A stretch of DNA of 64,000 nt from Beroe forskalii (taxonomy: Eukaryota; Ctenophora; Nuda; Beroida; Beroidae). Shown one piece after another: positions 1 to 13,500 of this stretch (position 1 is the first letter of the stretch; the number at the start of each line of letters is the position of its first letter). The stretch is from assembly GCA_011033025.1 (NCBI GenBank), contig WFMF01000202.1:1-64000 (forward strand), given 5' to 3'. Below the pieces are notes generated by a model. That model did no database searches and had not been told where the DNA came from. It saw only the letters and a program-made list of their open reading frames with translations. Both the position numbers and the translations under genes were made by a program.

Positions 1-414
1 GATAACAACATAAATATCTGAATCACTAAATATTATCAAGCAAAATCTAAACACAAACTAACTTTCAAATAATTGTTTCTTTCTTTCACACACGGGTTGA
101 TTTCGAAAACTCATAGAAAAGTATTACGTGAATTTTCCATAGGCAATCGGCATCATTGACACTGCTTTCATTTTTTCTGGGAAATGAAAGCCATACCCTA
201 GTCCTATGGCAGACCGAATGTCTTAACTGTGATTTTTGAGAATCTTCATCCTTGATCAGGCAACGGAAGCTTTGAAACTGCACGATTTCTTGAACACACG
301 TTTTCGTCTTTCATTATTTCGCTACACTGAACTTGTTTTTCCGTACTGATCACTACTTTCTAGAAACTAGCACTGAATTTACATTACAATAAGTCAGTTT
401 ACAGATTGTGACAA
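1..414. other. AT-rich sequence, no gene seen
   Basis: This lies downstream of the thioredoxin stop codon and probably includes its 3' UTR. The one reverse-strand reading frame here (about 65 codons) has no recognisable similarity and unremarkable composition, so it is not called. Confidence 0.5.
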
Positions 415-1470
415 TCAGCTAGATTTCTTGTGTTTCGCAAGGAAATCTCTGACTTTCTGTTCATTTGATCCGGAGAACTCTTCAATCTGAAAGTATCGCT
501 TTTGAATCTGAGATATTGATTGGGCGGGCACTGTGTAGGTAGGCAGGGAAGTGACTCTCAAGTCACCAGTCTCAAAGCAAAAAGTAATTCACATGTTTTT
601 CTACTCATTAAGGTACCCAAATACTTACCTTTCTGCACCTTCTGAAGAACTGAAAAGTTGGGACACAGGTCACTCCACATGTCTGTGATGTTGTCTGCGG
701 AGAGCGAGAATAGGAGAAGAGATAATACATACTATAACTTCTTGGATAAGACGATATCAAAAAGCTAAAAGCTGTTAAAGACCATTTTTCGACTTTTAAA
801 AGCCGATAGAAAATGGCCTAGCTCAGTTATACAGAGAAATAGGGCATAATTAATAATAGGCATATTATTAGGCACGTAAATAGGAATTTGCTCACTCGAA
901 ATCTCAAACTCTTCAACTTCAGAACTTCAAATCATCTTATAGGAAAGAAGGAAGACTACTTACAATGTTATCATCTACGTTGATTTGATAGAAGGCGACG
1001 TCTGTATTTTCTTTCACAATATCCTGAAAAATAATCCAGTTGCTCAATCTTAGCATCAGTGAGAATCAGGGTTTCGAAGACTAAATAAGTAAATAAGCTA
1101 AGATGCTGATAATTAATTGGTATAGTTCAGTAGTTCAAGTCTCGATGTCGTTCAAATTTCAGACCCCTCCTTTGCCCAAAATGTTTCGCTTAATTAGCTA
1201 TGATTAGACAATTTCTCAGAATTTCAGACTATGCAAGGGACTTTTCCAGGGTATGCAATGCATAGTCTGCATACCCTCTGGCTACGTCATTGCCTTTGCC
1301 TCGCCGACTATGATAAAGTATAAGAGTATAAAAAGCACTGAAATACACCCATGGCCTATTCTCACCTGAACTTTAGGAGTAATGACTCTGCAGGGACCAC
1401 ACCATCGTGCAGTGAATACGAATATCAGTAACTTGTCACCCCCTCCCTCTAACGCAGCCTCGAAATCAGT
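415..1470 (-). CDS. Thioredoxin (first exon not located)
   Basis: Small cytosolic disulfide reductase. Four exons are visible on the reverse strand: 1470-1366, 1023-964, 694-629 and 486-415 (stop TGA at 417-415). All junctions are GT-AG and phase 0, giving 100 residues. The first of these exons contains the redox motif WCGPC in the context FTARWCGPCRVITP. The second ends in INVDDNI, the strand after the active-site helix. The third contains GVTCVPTFQFF with the cis-proline loop (VPTF). The last reads EEFSGSNEQKVRDF and ends in a Lys-rich tail. Order and spacing match the whole thioredoxin fold, which is normally about 105 residues, so only about 5-10 N-terminal residues are missing. That upstream exon lies above 1470 and was not found with confidence. 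Family assignment is secure; cytosolic rather than mitochondrial is inferred from length. Confidence 0.92.
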
Positions 1471-1957
1471 CTGAAAACAAAACTTGTTATGATTCTCAGA
1501 AGATAATACGAGTATTGTAGCAATAAGGGCTATCTACTTATTTTATATTTATAGCCATCTGGATTTCAGATACCCAATTGAAAATAGTACAATTGAATAG
1601 TTACACAGATCCGTAATTAAATTAGAGTTCGCGCGGTTTTTATGAGGCGCGCGCGCAGAATTTCCAACACAGTCATTGAGCAGTATAGGGCCTTTGTCTA
1701 CCAAAATGCTTGCGCGCGTTACAACAAGTTGTCAAATTTTGCCCCACTTTTTAGAGTTTTGTCTCATTCTTACAAAGCTTTGCCCCAATTTTCCAGATGA
1801 TTTGAAGTTGAAGCAAGCCCAAGTACGTCTTAGTTGTTCTGCTTTGGTGTTAAACAATCTTAGGCTGACCGGGAAAGTCCAATAGTATGAAAGATGAAGG
1901 AGCTATAAATGAGCAATGATGCGTTGATCTACGACGGTTTTTGTAAAGGAAATGTAG
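1471..1957. other. Non-coding; probable 5' side of the thioredoxin gene
   Basis: AT-rich with a short GCGCGC tract near 1630-1655. No convincing first thioredoxin exon was found. A 69-codon forward frame (1676-1885) shows no protein-like features. Confidence 0.4.
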
Positions 1958-2735
1958 AGACACACTGGTGTCAAGAAACGTAGATTGGTGCACTGGTGTT
2001 AATGAAATGTAGAGGAGTGTACTGGTGTCAAGAAAACGTATAGCGATGTACTTGTGTTAAGGATTAAGGAAACGTAGATCGGCGCACTGGTGTCAAGGAT
2101 CCCAGAGCGGCACACTGGTGTCAAGAAAATCTAGAGCGGCGCACTGGTGTCAAGGAAACTTAGAGGGGGGTACTGGTGTCAAGGAAACTTAGAGCGGCGT
2201 ACTGGTGTCAAGAAAATCTAGAGCGGCGCACTGGTGTCAAGGAAACTCAGAGCGGCGTACTGGTGTCAAGAAAATCTAGAGCGGCGCACTGGTGTCAAGG
2301 AAACTTAGAGGGGGCACTGGTGTCAAGGAAACTTAGAGCGGCGTACTGGTGTCAAGAAAATCTAGAGCGGCACACTGGTGTCAAAGGAACGTACAGTGGT
2401 GCACTGGTGTCAAGGAAACGTAGAGTGGCGCACTGGTGTCAAGGAAACGTAGAGTGGTGCACTGGTGTCAAGGAAACGTAGAGTGGTGCACTGGTGTCAA
2501 GGAAACGTAGAGTGGCGCACTGGTGTCAAGGAAGCGTAGAGTGGTGTACTGGTGTCTTGATGTCTTGGTGTCAAGGAAACGTAGAGTGGTGCACTGGTGT
2601 CAAGGAAACGTAGAGTGGTGCACTGGTGTCAAGGAAACGTAGAGTGGTGTACTGGTGTCAAGGAAACGTACAGTAGTGTACTGGTGTAATAAAACGTAGG
2701 GCGGTGTACTGGTGTCAAGGAAACGTAGATTGATG
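1958..2735. repeat. 29-bp minisatellite, about 27 copies
   Basis: Tandem array with consensus ACTGGTGTCAAGGAAACG plus TAGAGTGGTGC. The left half alternates two variants (one with AAGAAAATCTAGAGCGGCG, one with AAGGAAACTTAGAGCGG), making a roughly 58-bp higher-order unit. The right half (about 2400-2700) is nearly homogeneous. A 101-codon open frame crosses the array only because 29-bp copies pass through all three frames; it is not a gene. Confidence 0.92.
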
Positions 2736-5700
2736 TGCAGCAGCTGGTGTCAACTGTCAAGGCGGATAAAGTGAAGTATAACTGGGGTTTAGAACACGTA
2801 GAAACAGATTGTATTCAAGCAAGACCTATGATATTGTACATTGACCAACAACTCGATAATTTCTGATATGACACAAACTCCATTACTCTTCCTTATTAAG
2901 CCGTTGGTATGCATGTAGGTACTCTACTTAGCTCTTGTTACATTGATACAGCAGTTAGGCAAAAGAAACATTAACACATTTCCATATTTGCTACTAGGTC
3001 ATCGGCTTGTTTCTAAGTTTCTATGTGAACCTTGAGTTTCAGGTCACGGGTGTTAATAAGTTGATAAAATAAGTGAGAAGGAATGAAGCTTTAGTCAGTA
3101 CGTGCAAGCGACAAAACTGACGTAAATTTACTATTTTAGTATTTTGTGTAATTTCCGGAAGTTTGAAGCGTGGCATATACCAATTCCTTAAGTTCGTAAA
3201 GAACAGGAAACCTCAAAAACAGAAACTCTTGCAATCATCTCAGCATCTTAAATAACGGCAGATTATGACTTATCTCCCTCATCTTCAATCGATAGAAACG
3301 CTTTTTTTAATGAAAAATGATAAATTCATGGGTATTGGAGTATTGGGTACAGATACCTACTCTGATTATATATTTTAGAATTGGTAACTTTAACTCTTAT
3401 CTACCTACACAGTGTTCGCAAGTGTCGACAGTCGGCATATATTCTTTGAAGAAACATCAAGTGCTTACAATTTCAATAGAAAAGTAGAAAAACTTCATAG
3501 CCTTAACTAAAAAGAGAACCTTGTCAGACTTTAAGCCGCCTTTTGAATCTGGGCCAAGTTAACAACGACCAGAAACATTCGTAAAGATCTGTGCAAGCGG
3601 AAAGGAACATAAAAAATGGTTTCCTAATTTGACTCATTTTACTAATTGGGATTCTTCTGTAAATGGCGAACCAAGTAATTACAGAAATATTTGTATGTTT
3701 GAACTAATTGTTGCTGGCGAATTCCGCAGCTTTTGTCAGACAAAAGAAGAAGGTGTCCTTCATTAGCCAGTGAGGTAGCCTGGAATACATGTACCACAAG
3801 ACACGATGCAAACACTAATTGCACTAGCTTGCTCTTTTACCTACTTACGTAATGCCTAAATTAACGGTGTTTTCAATCATGATATCCAAAAGATGTAGGA
3901 AATATTCACATGCGCAAAACACATAAATGTAACATAATTGTGGCCTAATTATATGATTGGCCGCTCTATTTATTTATACCTGGACCTCCTATTGAGATGA
4001 TTGCTAAGTGAGCTAACAGGTTGTCTCCTGTAATGGATGGTCGGGGGAGTCGTTCAAAGGCGTCAAGTACAAATACCGTACATAGCGGAGTGCTTCCCAG
4101 GGAGATGCCCGGGTCAGGTATCACAATGGAGTCTAGTTTACCCTCTTAGCCAGGAAAGAGAGAGAAAGAAGGAGAGGTTCGAGAGAAAAGTTATCAAATG
4201 ATCGGCTGACGGCTAGGTAGTGGTAAGAATGGATAGCAAGTATGTGTTCGATCAAGTAAGTGTTCAATATCAGGTACGTATTTAAGTATTCAGATATCTC
4301 GGATCTCCAAGAGTTCACAAATGTAAAAAGGGTTCTCGAACTCAATTATTCATCGGTACAGAAGTACAGAGAATTATTGACAGCAGCAACCATGACAGTA
4401 TAATGCCAAATATTATCTTTGAAATAATACTCTTGCTAACTTTTCTAGAGCTATGAAAGGCAAATAATTAACAAAACACAAAATTCATGGGTCAATTCCT
4501 ACTACTCCTTACAACTCATTTCCAGCACTGGTCTGATCATGAAAATTCCTTAGATTACAACTCTTTTTCCTTCCCTGACGTCTCCCAGTCTTGCCCGTCA
4601 TAACAAGGGACACCCGTTTAATATTATTGAGGACCAAACACGCGCAAAAAACAGCGGGTATAACGTCATAATTCATCTACTTTGGATCCTAATAATGATT
4701 CAAAACCGTCTTTAAACATATTCGAGTCTCCGGAGGAAGTTTCCCGGAAAGTTCGCTTCGTTCTCTGGAACTGGTTCGTACCTATGTCAATGATCGACGG
4801 ATTCCCCATCATCTGGGATAGTTAGATCTATATTATAAAACATCTTTGTTATATATAACATATAAACCTTGATACTATAAATATTATATATTATATGCCA
4901 TCTGATTGCCCTCGGTAAATCACTTACATTTTATGATTTTATATACTCTAGAAGATGATCCCGCGCGAGTTGAGCCTGGAAAAATTACAGAGCACAGGAA
5001 GAGCAAAAGGAGATCTGTTTGGTAAAATTATAAATGTACCTAGTTCTTGTAAGTTTCGGTCATGGTAGCATTACCTACTGATTTTACGTGGATTGTATAT
5101 AGCTGATGGTTATTCCTTTAGATGAATGTAGCTTAGAACTACTCTAACATTTTACAGATGTCGGATATGAGAGATGAGAGAATATCTGAATTCAATTTTG
5201 GATTTTACAGGAAAACAAAGGAAAACTGGTGAATATCATTGGTTCAGTGGTTTCAGTCGCATAATTTATGACCAGATACACCTCTATTTCAGCTCCCTCG
5301 AGACCTCTATATCGAATAAGGGTCGAAAAAACACTAATTCAACAAGAAGTTCCAAATCTACCTTCGTTAGGGGAAAATTTGGTGTATCCATGATACCTGT
5401 CCTTTAGATTGCAGCTTTTGACCTATCACGATTAATTGACCTAAACATGTTTAATACAATCAAACTTTCTCGATGATATTATGATGAATATTGATTCTAA
5501 CCTATCAAATCAAGAACATTTCTGGTTAGCCAATCATAATGATTCTATTGGACTCCTTACAAGTTCACGTCATCTCATCTCGTTAGAACAATTAACTTGA
5601 TACTTACACGCCTATAAAACTCTACAAGGGTACAAAAAATCATAGAATAGCCTTTCTCTACAACCCTTCTTTTTTAGCTTCTTAATTACGCCTTTACAAT

Positions 5701-8231
5701 TTTACAGGTTTCGTGAGTCAAACAGAGTGATTAGAACATGATTCTAAACATCATACGGGTATATTCGGATTGAAATGACCAATTAAGTGATTAAAAGCAC
5801 ACTGTTTGTTGTACTCGATATTGCTCTCTGAAAATTAAAATGTCATGGGATTGACATTGAGTGATGAGTTTATACCAATTATGCAAAAATCTGTATAGGA
5901 TTTTTGCTTTTGAGTTGCATCATCGAAAGATGGACATTGGACAATTACACCGTCAAAATGATTTTATGGTGCATTTATACGACTTAGCCATTAATTGGAT
6001 GGCCTCAAGATAAAATAATAAATTTTCTTGATAACTGACATATCATAACTAAGCTTCCTGCTCCAGGATCTGTAGACATCATTGAAGGATCATGATTCAT
6101 TTCCAACTAAAATGACATGAATCCTGATAAATGAATATGAAGTACGATTTGCCGCATCTTGTCAAAAGTTTAGGACTGCCGAAGGGCGGTTCTGAGGTAT
6201 TGATATTATGATGTAAAGCGTTATGAGAGAATTTATCTGCAAAGAACCGCGAGAGGTCGCTTTATTAAAAGCTAAAGTCCATGTTCATACAATAGTACTT
6301 GATACTTACAAGATCAACAAAGCAACCATTTCACTTCTTTTTTCAATTTCACGGACATCTTCCAACTACTTTTCTCCAATTTCACCTCTGCGATTCTACA
6401 TGGCTATTCAACATGAACAGTACTGTAATCATATTAACATATTGGATGAAGAGAAGAACCACCTATAACATGGCCATTTGCCAAATGCTGGGGGGATATG
6501 GACGGTTTTTATTTTCTATGATTTTCCGGTAAACACATTTATAAAAGAGTAAGTTTTCAATGTCAAAAAATCATACAAAATTGAATTTTCAATAAAATTT
6601 TGGCTGTGACATCAGAAAAGGTCATGAAGTCAAAAATTATCCCACTTTTTCCCACTATAAATCGTTCTTACACATCAAATTATGATATCAGGGCCGTAAT
6701 TACTCGTGAACATAGCATAGGGACCCTTCCACCAATCCTTAATATACACCATCCAAAGATCTCAAGACTCAAGTAGCACAGGACTAGCTTTGTCCGTGAG
6801 TCAATTTCTGCGAGGCTAAACCGGGCTAATTACTTAATTGGGAACCACATAGGAATACTTGCATATCTACAGTTTATCCAATATATCCGTTCATGCTTGG
6901 ATCTGACAGCCGATAACCATTGTATTTTGTACACTGTACACGCTTACTCCAAGAACCATTACTCACAGTGCTGCCTTGCACGGACCCAATGGGTATAAAA
7001 TCTCCGAATTAACTCATTAACTCATTAACTTGACATACAACTACATTGTACACGCGAGGTAGAGGGAGGGTGAGAGAGCTGTACTCATCTCAATTATAAA
7101 GCTCTCATTAATCATACAGGGCCCAGGGTCCACCAATCCACAACTTACATTACCAAATTACACGCCTTGCACCAATAAGAGAGTGATGTCATCAATTCTC
7201 AATTCTAAGTCATGATGATGATGTCTCTATCAACTTCTGAATTTTAAATCGTAAACTAGCCCGCATGCGTCATTGCTGGGTAACTATCTCATAAATGTCA
7301 ATATGACAAACGTGCCGATAATTATAAAAAGCCTTTGAAGGAATTCGTAAAGCATAATTACAGAGTTCCACCTTAAAGTAAGGTATAGTTACCTGTAAGG
7401 AGGAAGGAACATTGAGATGTAACTTACGATTAAATGAGCTGGAATCATCGCTGCATTTGAATATATTGAGATTAAGATGAATGATTAAGTAGGATTAAAG
7501 AGGAAACTTTACAATTAGAGCCTTAGTAGATTGGCACATAGTAACACGATATAAGAACTCAAGTCATGCAGGAGCTTATGAGCTAATTACTTAACCATCC
7601 AAGGATTTTATTAAGCAAAGTCCACTGACCCCACACTCGGCATACCCCACTGCGCGGGGAATTTTGTTTTTTAACAATAGTAAACAAACGCTTGTTTTAG
7701 ATTTTTAAAATTATTCCTACAGGTAACGAAAAATTTTTATTAATGCCAATTGACTTTCAGGACTATATGATTTGATATCTGCAAAGTTGCTCGTAAGTGC
7801 ATCGAGTAAAAAAGGAAAAGCTAATAGACATGTTTTAAGTCATGCATGAACAATCTGTTCAGCGTGTTACGCCATTATCATTTTATTTTAAAAATAAAGA
7901 GGTGATGAAACAACACTTTTTAATTTTTGTCAACCAGTCACGATCAGTGCTAAGGTAAAATAAAGTGTCACACGCTGAATGGCATTTTTTACATACCATG
8001 TCTATATGCACTCAATATAATTATAGGTAGCTAAAATTGTGTGAAGCTTTTCGTGACGTGGAATGTGGATATTGCCGCGCCACGAATTTGCTCCGTCATA
8101 AACGTTGAATTTAAAGAGAAAATTTCAAAATTCTGAAGTCACTGGTGTCTCACATACGTCTTATAGGAACCAAGCTTCTTAGAAGAACGTATGAGCCTTT
8201 TAAATAACGTATTACATTCCATAAGAATAGA
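2736..8231. other. Long AT-rich intergenic region
   Basis: No exon chain with splice sites and protein-like codon use could be found on either strand. The stretch 3975-4140 is less AT-rich than its surroundings and could be an old dispersed repeat, but nothing in it identifies a family. Short open frames at 5174-5407 and 6223-6532 look random. Confidence 0.5.
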
Positions 8232-9690
8232 TGACGTCATTATCATGACTCTAAGTGGTTAGTTGATGGCGCCCATTTTTTGGCTGCGTACGGTTTGCAA
8301 GTAGCATTATCATGTATTTTAAGGCCAGTGGCTCGTGCAGTAAATTAGAAATTTCCGAGCAATTGGTGGCTCTATTTAAAAGGCAGACTATTCTTAGCTC
8401 TGTATTCTTAGCCCTGTATTGTGCTGAGGCTACCAATCACTGCAGTCCAAAGATCAGCGTCTTGTAGCATCCGTAGTTTACTATTGTAAACCATAACAAT
8501 GACATACATCTCCAATATCTAATGTTCGGAAGAGCCTATAACGTATTATGATTTATGTTAATTATAAATTTTAACTCGAGTGTACCGGGGTATAGGATAG
8601 AAGGTAATCAGTACAAGATTCCATTCCTTTATGCTACCTACTAATTGGTATTGTTATAATTACAATGCATCCTCTGGCTGTAAAAGATTACTTTAGGGCT
8701 AATAACCAAGTTGGTGGAACACTGCTACACGCACAGTATATGAGATATGACGTCACTATGAGAGCTAAACGTGGTAATTTGATGACGATAAACCGCCCAT
8801 TTTCTTCCCCCGTGTCTTACCCGTGCAGGGTACAACTGGAATGATACAGATTCTGTTTGAGTACAATACCACAATATAGGTTGTGTGTACGGCTTTAAAA
8901 TAACCCATTGTTGTAATGGAAGGATCTGTATAATATATATATTTGCGGCCGAGAGACTGGGGAGAAGTTGAGTGGGTTGTAATATAATAACAACATCATA
9001 CATAATGTGATGGGCCGATAGCACGAGCCGAGCCCCTATGATATTTACAGGTGGTTGAGAGTGACGTCATTATCAGGGTATAGAGTGGTAAACTGATGAC
9101 GTTAAGAGGGATAGTTTTACAGGGCGGTTGCAGAATGATAGCCTGATTATCTGCTTGGGCCCATTGTCTAGGGGGGTGCTAGGGTTATTTGCTACGTTTA
9201 TGTGTGTATGCGTGTATGCGGTATTATGAGTGGGGGTGTACAAGGGTTATGGATGCATGACTCCGCGTATATAAGAGAGGAGAAATGTGTGTTTTTGTGT
9301 GCTCTGGCGCCTATTTGATCTCCCTGTGTGTGGAGTATTTGTGAGGAAGAGCCAAGAGGGCGTTGGGATGAAATCACTTCTAGAGATCTAATCTAGAGGG
9401 GATTCCAGGGAGTCTTAGAGGAATAAGGAGATAGTCAAGAGAGAGATATAATAATAGTCTAGAGATATGATAATAGTTGAGATATCTGAGATAAGCAAGG
9501 GAGAGATCTGTAAGAGATCCCCAGGCATCCGCTACTCTTCTCACACTAACAGCATCTCATTGTAGAAGAGCCTGTACCATCCTCTCTCTCCCCGCCTCCT
9601 TACTCTCTCCAACCAGCACAATAGACGAGTTAAGTGACGTCATTATCATGATTTAACGTAGTAAATTGATGACGAGGATGCGTCTGCAAT
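8232..9690 (+). repeat. Four dispersed copies of a paired CRE-like element
   Basis: Copies begin with the palindrome TGACGTCA at 8232, 8748, 9062 and 9635. Each continues with a version of TTATCATGA, then about 20 bp later GTAAATTGATGACG, and usually a CGCCCATTTT or similar end, about 55-65 bp in all. Spacing between copies is irregular (516, 314, 573 bp) and flanks differ, so this is not a tandem satellite. TGACGTCA is the classical CREB/ATF site. The copies may be a small MITE carrying two half-palindromes, or a repeated enhancer module. Confidence 0.65.
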
Positions 9691-12600
9691 CCATGGGCGA
9701 GACACACACATATATACATATATACGTACAATGCTCAAAGGTCGAGCAGCTCTCTCACACCTCTACACATACACTCTCTAACTCTACGACCGAGAGAACT
9801 GGAAAGGGAAGAATATTTATTATACTTGGAGAGAAGATATTTTTAACAGTTTCAAGTGCAATATAATTCGCAACAAATCTGAACGTTGGTACAATGTCTG
9901 TCAGGACGTGGGTATGTCTAGGGTTCAGAATACCTACAATATATATTGTAGAACATACATGTTGTACTTTTATACAGTTAGAAGAATGCCTTTCTATTAC
10001 ATAGTATCTCACAATAATGGAACGAGCGGTATATAAAAAGAGTCACATACACCCATTCACCAGTAACCAGGTATCCGTTGCCTGGATACCTACTGATTAT
10101 ATTCTTCTAAACTAGGGGGATGGGCCGAGGCTCGAAGGATAGAAACAAGTTCCATTCACTCCCCAGGATCAATGACAATCTGCCAGTCTCTACGGAGTTC
10201 AGAGGCCATGGAACCCATATCCTGTTTAGCATTGAAGAGTTTTTCAGGGACTCTTACCGATCATAACATAACCCCGGTTGAATCATTCTGAGAACTCAAC
10301 CAACATTGATTGCCCGATCTTTATCTTTACTGGTCGGCGGCAGTCACTGTTCATCGGAGAGAAAACTGACGATACGTCATTATAGAATTATCAAAAAATA
10401 CCGAATCAATGAATAAAACGTGAACTTATGTATGTTGCAACTTGCAAACCAATTAGAGTGCTCACTTTCACACGGATTATCAGTACAGTAACTGAACTTA
10501 CGGGCTTATGGAGGATTAAAAAACAGATGATGTGGTTACAAGGCAAAGTCAGAGCAAGATGGATATATTACTGAATTAGAAGGAAGCGTGAGCTGTCAGG
10601 GTTGTAAAGTATACTGAATAATATATGCAAAAAAACATACTGTTAACACCTATTGAGCTATTGTGATTTGTGAATGATCTACGTAATTATGATGCAACTT
10701 TCTAGCATAGCGGTACTGTAATATGACTATGGAAGATGGAAACCCAGCTGAAGGCTTTTGTCAGGTTGGCCAATAGACAATAGAAACGAGTAAGAAGTCA
10801 AGAATTTTAAGGTACCTTAGTACAGGAAATTAAGTAAACAGAAAATTTATAACGGTCAGTGGTCACTCGACCCAGACCTAAAAATACTCAAATTTGAAGC
10901 AACATAAAATTGATTTAGAAAAATTACGCGCTAGGGTTTGTTCTGATATTAAAAGCGTCAAACAAGTTGCAAAAGAAGCGATTCATCCTTTTCAGAGGAC
11001 CATGTTAAAGCAACATAATGACGTAGTATTCCCTCACTATTTCTCCGACAGTGACTACTATACCTATCGGCTATTTCAATACTATTTATTCACTTACTTC
11101 GATGAATTATAGAATTACGTCCGTTTCAAGATAGCCTAATACACGTGTTCCCTCACAATCATCGAGTCATCCACACCGGTAAATCAAGACACCCATATTT
11201 CATGAAGCTGAAGCTTCCTCAAACTTGACCAGATTTCGTGTGAATGATAGGTGTCCAGTGTCGTTAACCAAACGTTCAAAACAATTATAATGACGTCACG
11301 AAAATTTGCCTGTCATATGGGCTCGGCCTTTATGTGCTGTAATGTCAGAGCAATTAAGATTTAATGGAGAAATTGGTGAATGTTTCGGGTATTATGCACT
11401 ATTATTATGCAACAATTATTCTTCGATCAAATAATATATCCGACCAAATAGTCATAATAAACAATGAGCTATGAAAGTAAATATCACGCCCATACACGTG
11501 CATTTGTTGATCGTAATGCTATAATGCTATAGTGAACAGTGATAGATTATTCACTCATGACTATGCAAGTATAAGCAAGTGAGAGAACTTTTTAATCCGT
11601 CAATATCATCAACTTGATGTGACTTATCGAGAAAAATGTGGGTATTCGGGCCAAATATTCATAACTCTGATGTAACTTCGCTAAGTATTTCTACGAACAG
11701 CTTGGCTATTGAAAGCCTTGCTTTTATTCTAATTGCATCCCACACAACGCAACCCATTACTCCGCAGTCTACTTAACGTGGATAGAAAGTTTCGGGAAGA
11801 ATCAAATAGAGCGATGTTCAGTGCAAATGACCAGAGAGCGTACTAAAGACCTTGTTGTGGACCATGGTAAGAATCAGAGCGTAAGTTATCGGAAGCAGGA
11901 AGCCAGTAAAAGGATGTTTGCAATCTTTTCATTATTGTCTGCAGCCACACACGCCTGTCTAGTTAGACATATGATGTACTGAAAAGCCTGGGAATTAGGT
12001 TCAGGTCACGTATAGATTGCTATGAATGCGCTAATTCAGCGCATTCATGACTTAAGTATATCTTGTGGAGTCCTATCACTTCAGCTAACGAGATATAATG
12101 CAAGTTGAATGCCATTTTTCATAGTTTTTAACAAATATTTCGTTGTTAGACTTCTGTATTCCTTGTAGTTCTTACTCCTTCATCGAGTGAAATTTAAACA
12201 TCTTTGGGGTTGTACAACAGTTTATTACTCCTATCTCCTAATAAAAGGTGCATTAACTTTAAGAATAGAAGAATAATGTTTTTTGAAGTAAAAATAGAGT
12301 GCCAAACTCTCGACAGAAGAAAGATAATCTGCCCTTTAAAGTTGTTCCCTTATGCTGCCCTCAAATTGCCGAGGATTGAAATTTACCAACTCAAGCTCCT
12401 CAGCATGATGATTCCATTATTTGGCTTTTATATGCCAAAGAATTTTGAAAGGATTTGAGAGCAGTATTTTCATTACTCATGCGACATGCATCGCAAGACA
12501 TGCACATGATTCTGAAGAATTACACTCAATTCTAGATTACAATTCTAAAAAGACGTTTGACATCTATCATCAACAGAGCCCTCTACTTCTCTGTAACGTC

Positions 12601-12770
12601 AGCACTCAGTATCCTCATACACGTACTAACATATATACATATATATCATATAAATATATATATATTGGATCGATTAGACTCAAATAAAGAGCCTAATAAT
12701 TCCTCCCTGCGCTGGGATGCTACTATCATTTATATGCGCGCAGTGAGCGCGAGCAGTGAGCAACTGAGCG
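9691..12770. other. Intergenic, no gene called
   Basis: Contains an isolated TGACGTCA at 11291-11298 and a perfect inverted repeat at 12022-12048 (ATGAATGCGCT, 5-base loop, AGCGCATTCAT). A short reverse-strand frame around 10136-10262 has somewhat protein-like codons but no partner exons, so it is not called. Confidence 0.45.
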
Positions 12771-13500
12771 TGACGTCGTTATCATGGTTTTAAATGTGCA
12801 ATTGGTGACGAAAAATCGTCTATTTTTCGTGATCCATATAGAGAAGCGCAGGGAGAGTAAAATATCGATATTAACTCTATGTCCTAAACTCGGGTAAGTA
12901 CTAAGTATGCAAGGTATATGCTGTGTTATACGAGAGGAAATGCGCTGCTTTTCAATGACCAGCCTAATTCTCTGTATATAATATTATAGCTATTACTGTT
13001 ATAAACAACGGCTTGAAATTTGGGCTAAATTTGGCGGAAATTGGCGGAAATGAGCAGGAGGTTCGGTAGAGGAAATAGAGAAATAAGTGGGCTATGCTCA
13101 GGACGCATCAGTGGCAATTAGAAATCGTACGTTATAGCAAATGTAAAATGATTTATATCACACTAAATTATATTATACATCTGCTAGAAGCTAAGAGTAT
13201 GAGTATATTTTAGGTTCTAGGAATTTGATAAAGGTTTGTAGCCGACGGCTCTAAGGATATCACACCAAGTGCTACAACTTGTATCTCTGTAAAGGGAATG
13301 TATGTTCAAAAGTACAAATAAAATGCATAATATTGTCATCTCCTATTCTATCTCCATACTGAAAAATGTTTGACTCGGCAGATTTTGATTCAGAAAAGAT
13401 ATAAACCTCATGATTTGAACCGTCTATAACGTGCCTTAAATTGTTGAAAATAAAATCCTAAAATTTGAACTGGATGACGTCATTCATGATTTTTATCCAC
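12771..13500 (+). repeat. Two further copies of the paired CRE-like element
   Basis: 12771-12830 reads TGACGTCGTTATCATGG, then AATTGGTGACG and a TCTATTTTTCGTG end; the first palindrome has one change (TCG for TCA). 13475-13495 keeps TGACGTCATTCATGA but the right half is lost. They belong to the same family as the cluster at 8.2-9.7 kb. Confidence 0.6.

Noticed and set aside
1120-1180. tRNA-like stretch (GTATAGTTCAGTAG and GTTCAAATTTC)
   Set aside because: Box-like words are present but no cloverleaf with paired acceptor stem could be formed.
2176-2481. 101-codon open frame with CQENLERRTGVK-like repeats
   Set aside because: It is the translation of the 29-bp minisatellite; no splice sites, start context or non-repeat sequence.
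1958-2735. Possible CRISPR array
   Set aside because: Units are directly adjacent with no unique spacers, and the genome is eukaryotic.
10136-10262. Possible last exon (LFNAKQDMGSMASELRRDWQ)
   Set aside because: Codons look plausible, but no acceptor of the right phase and no partner exon were found.
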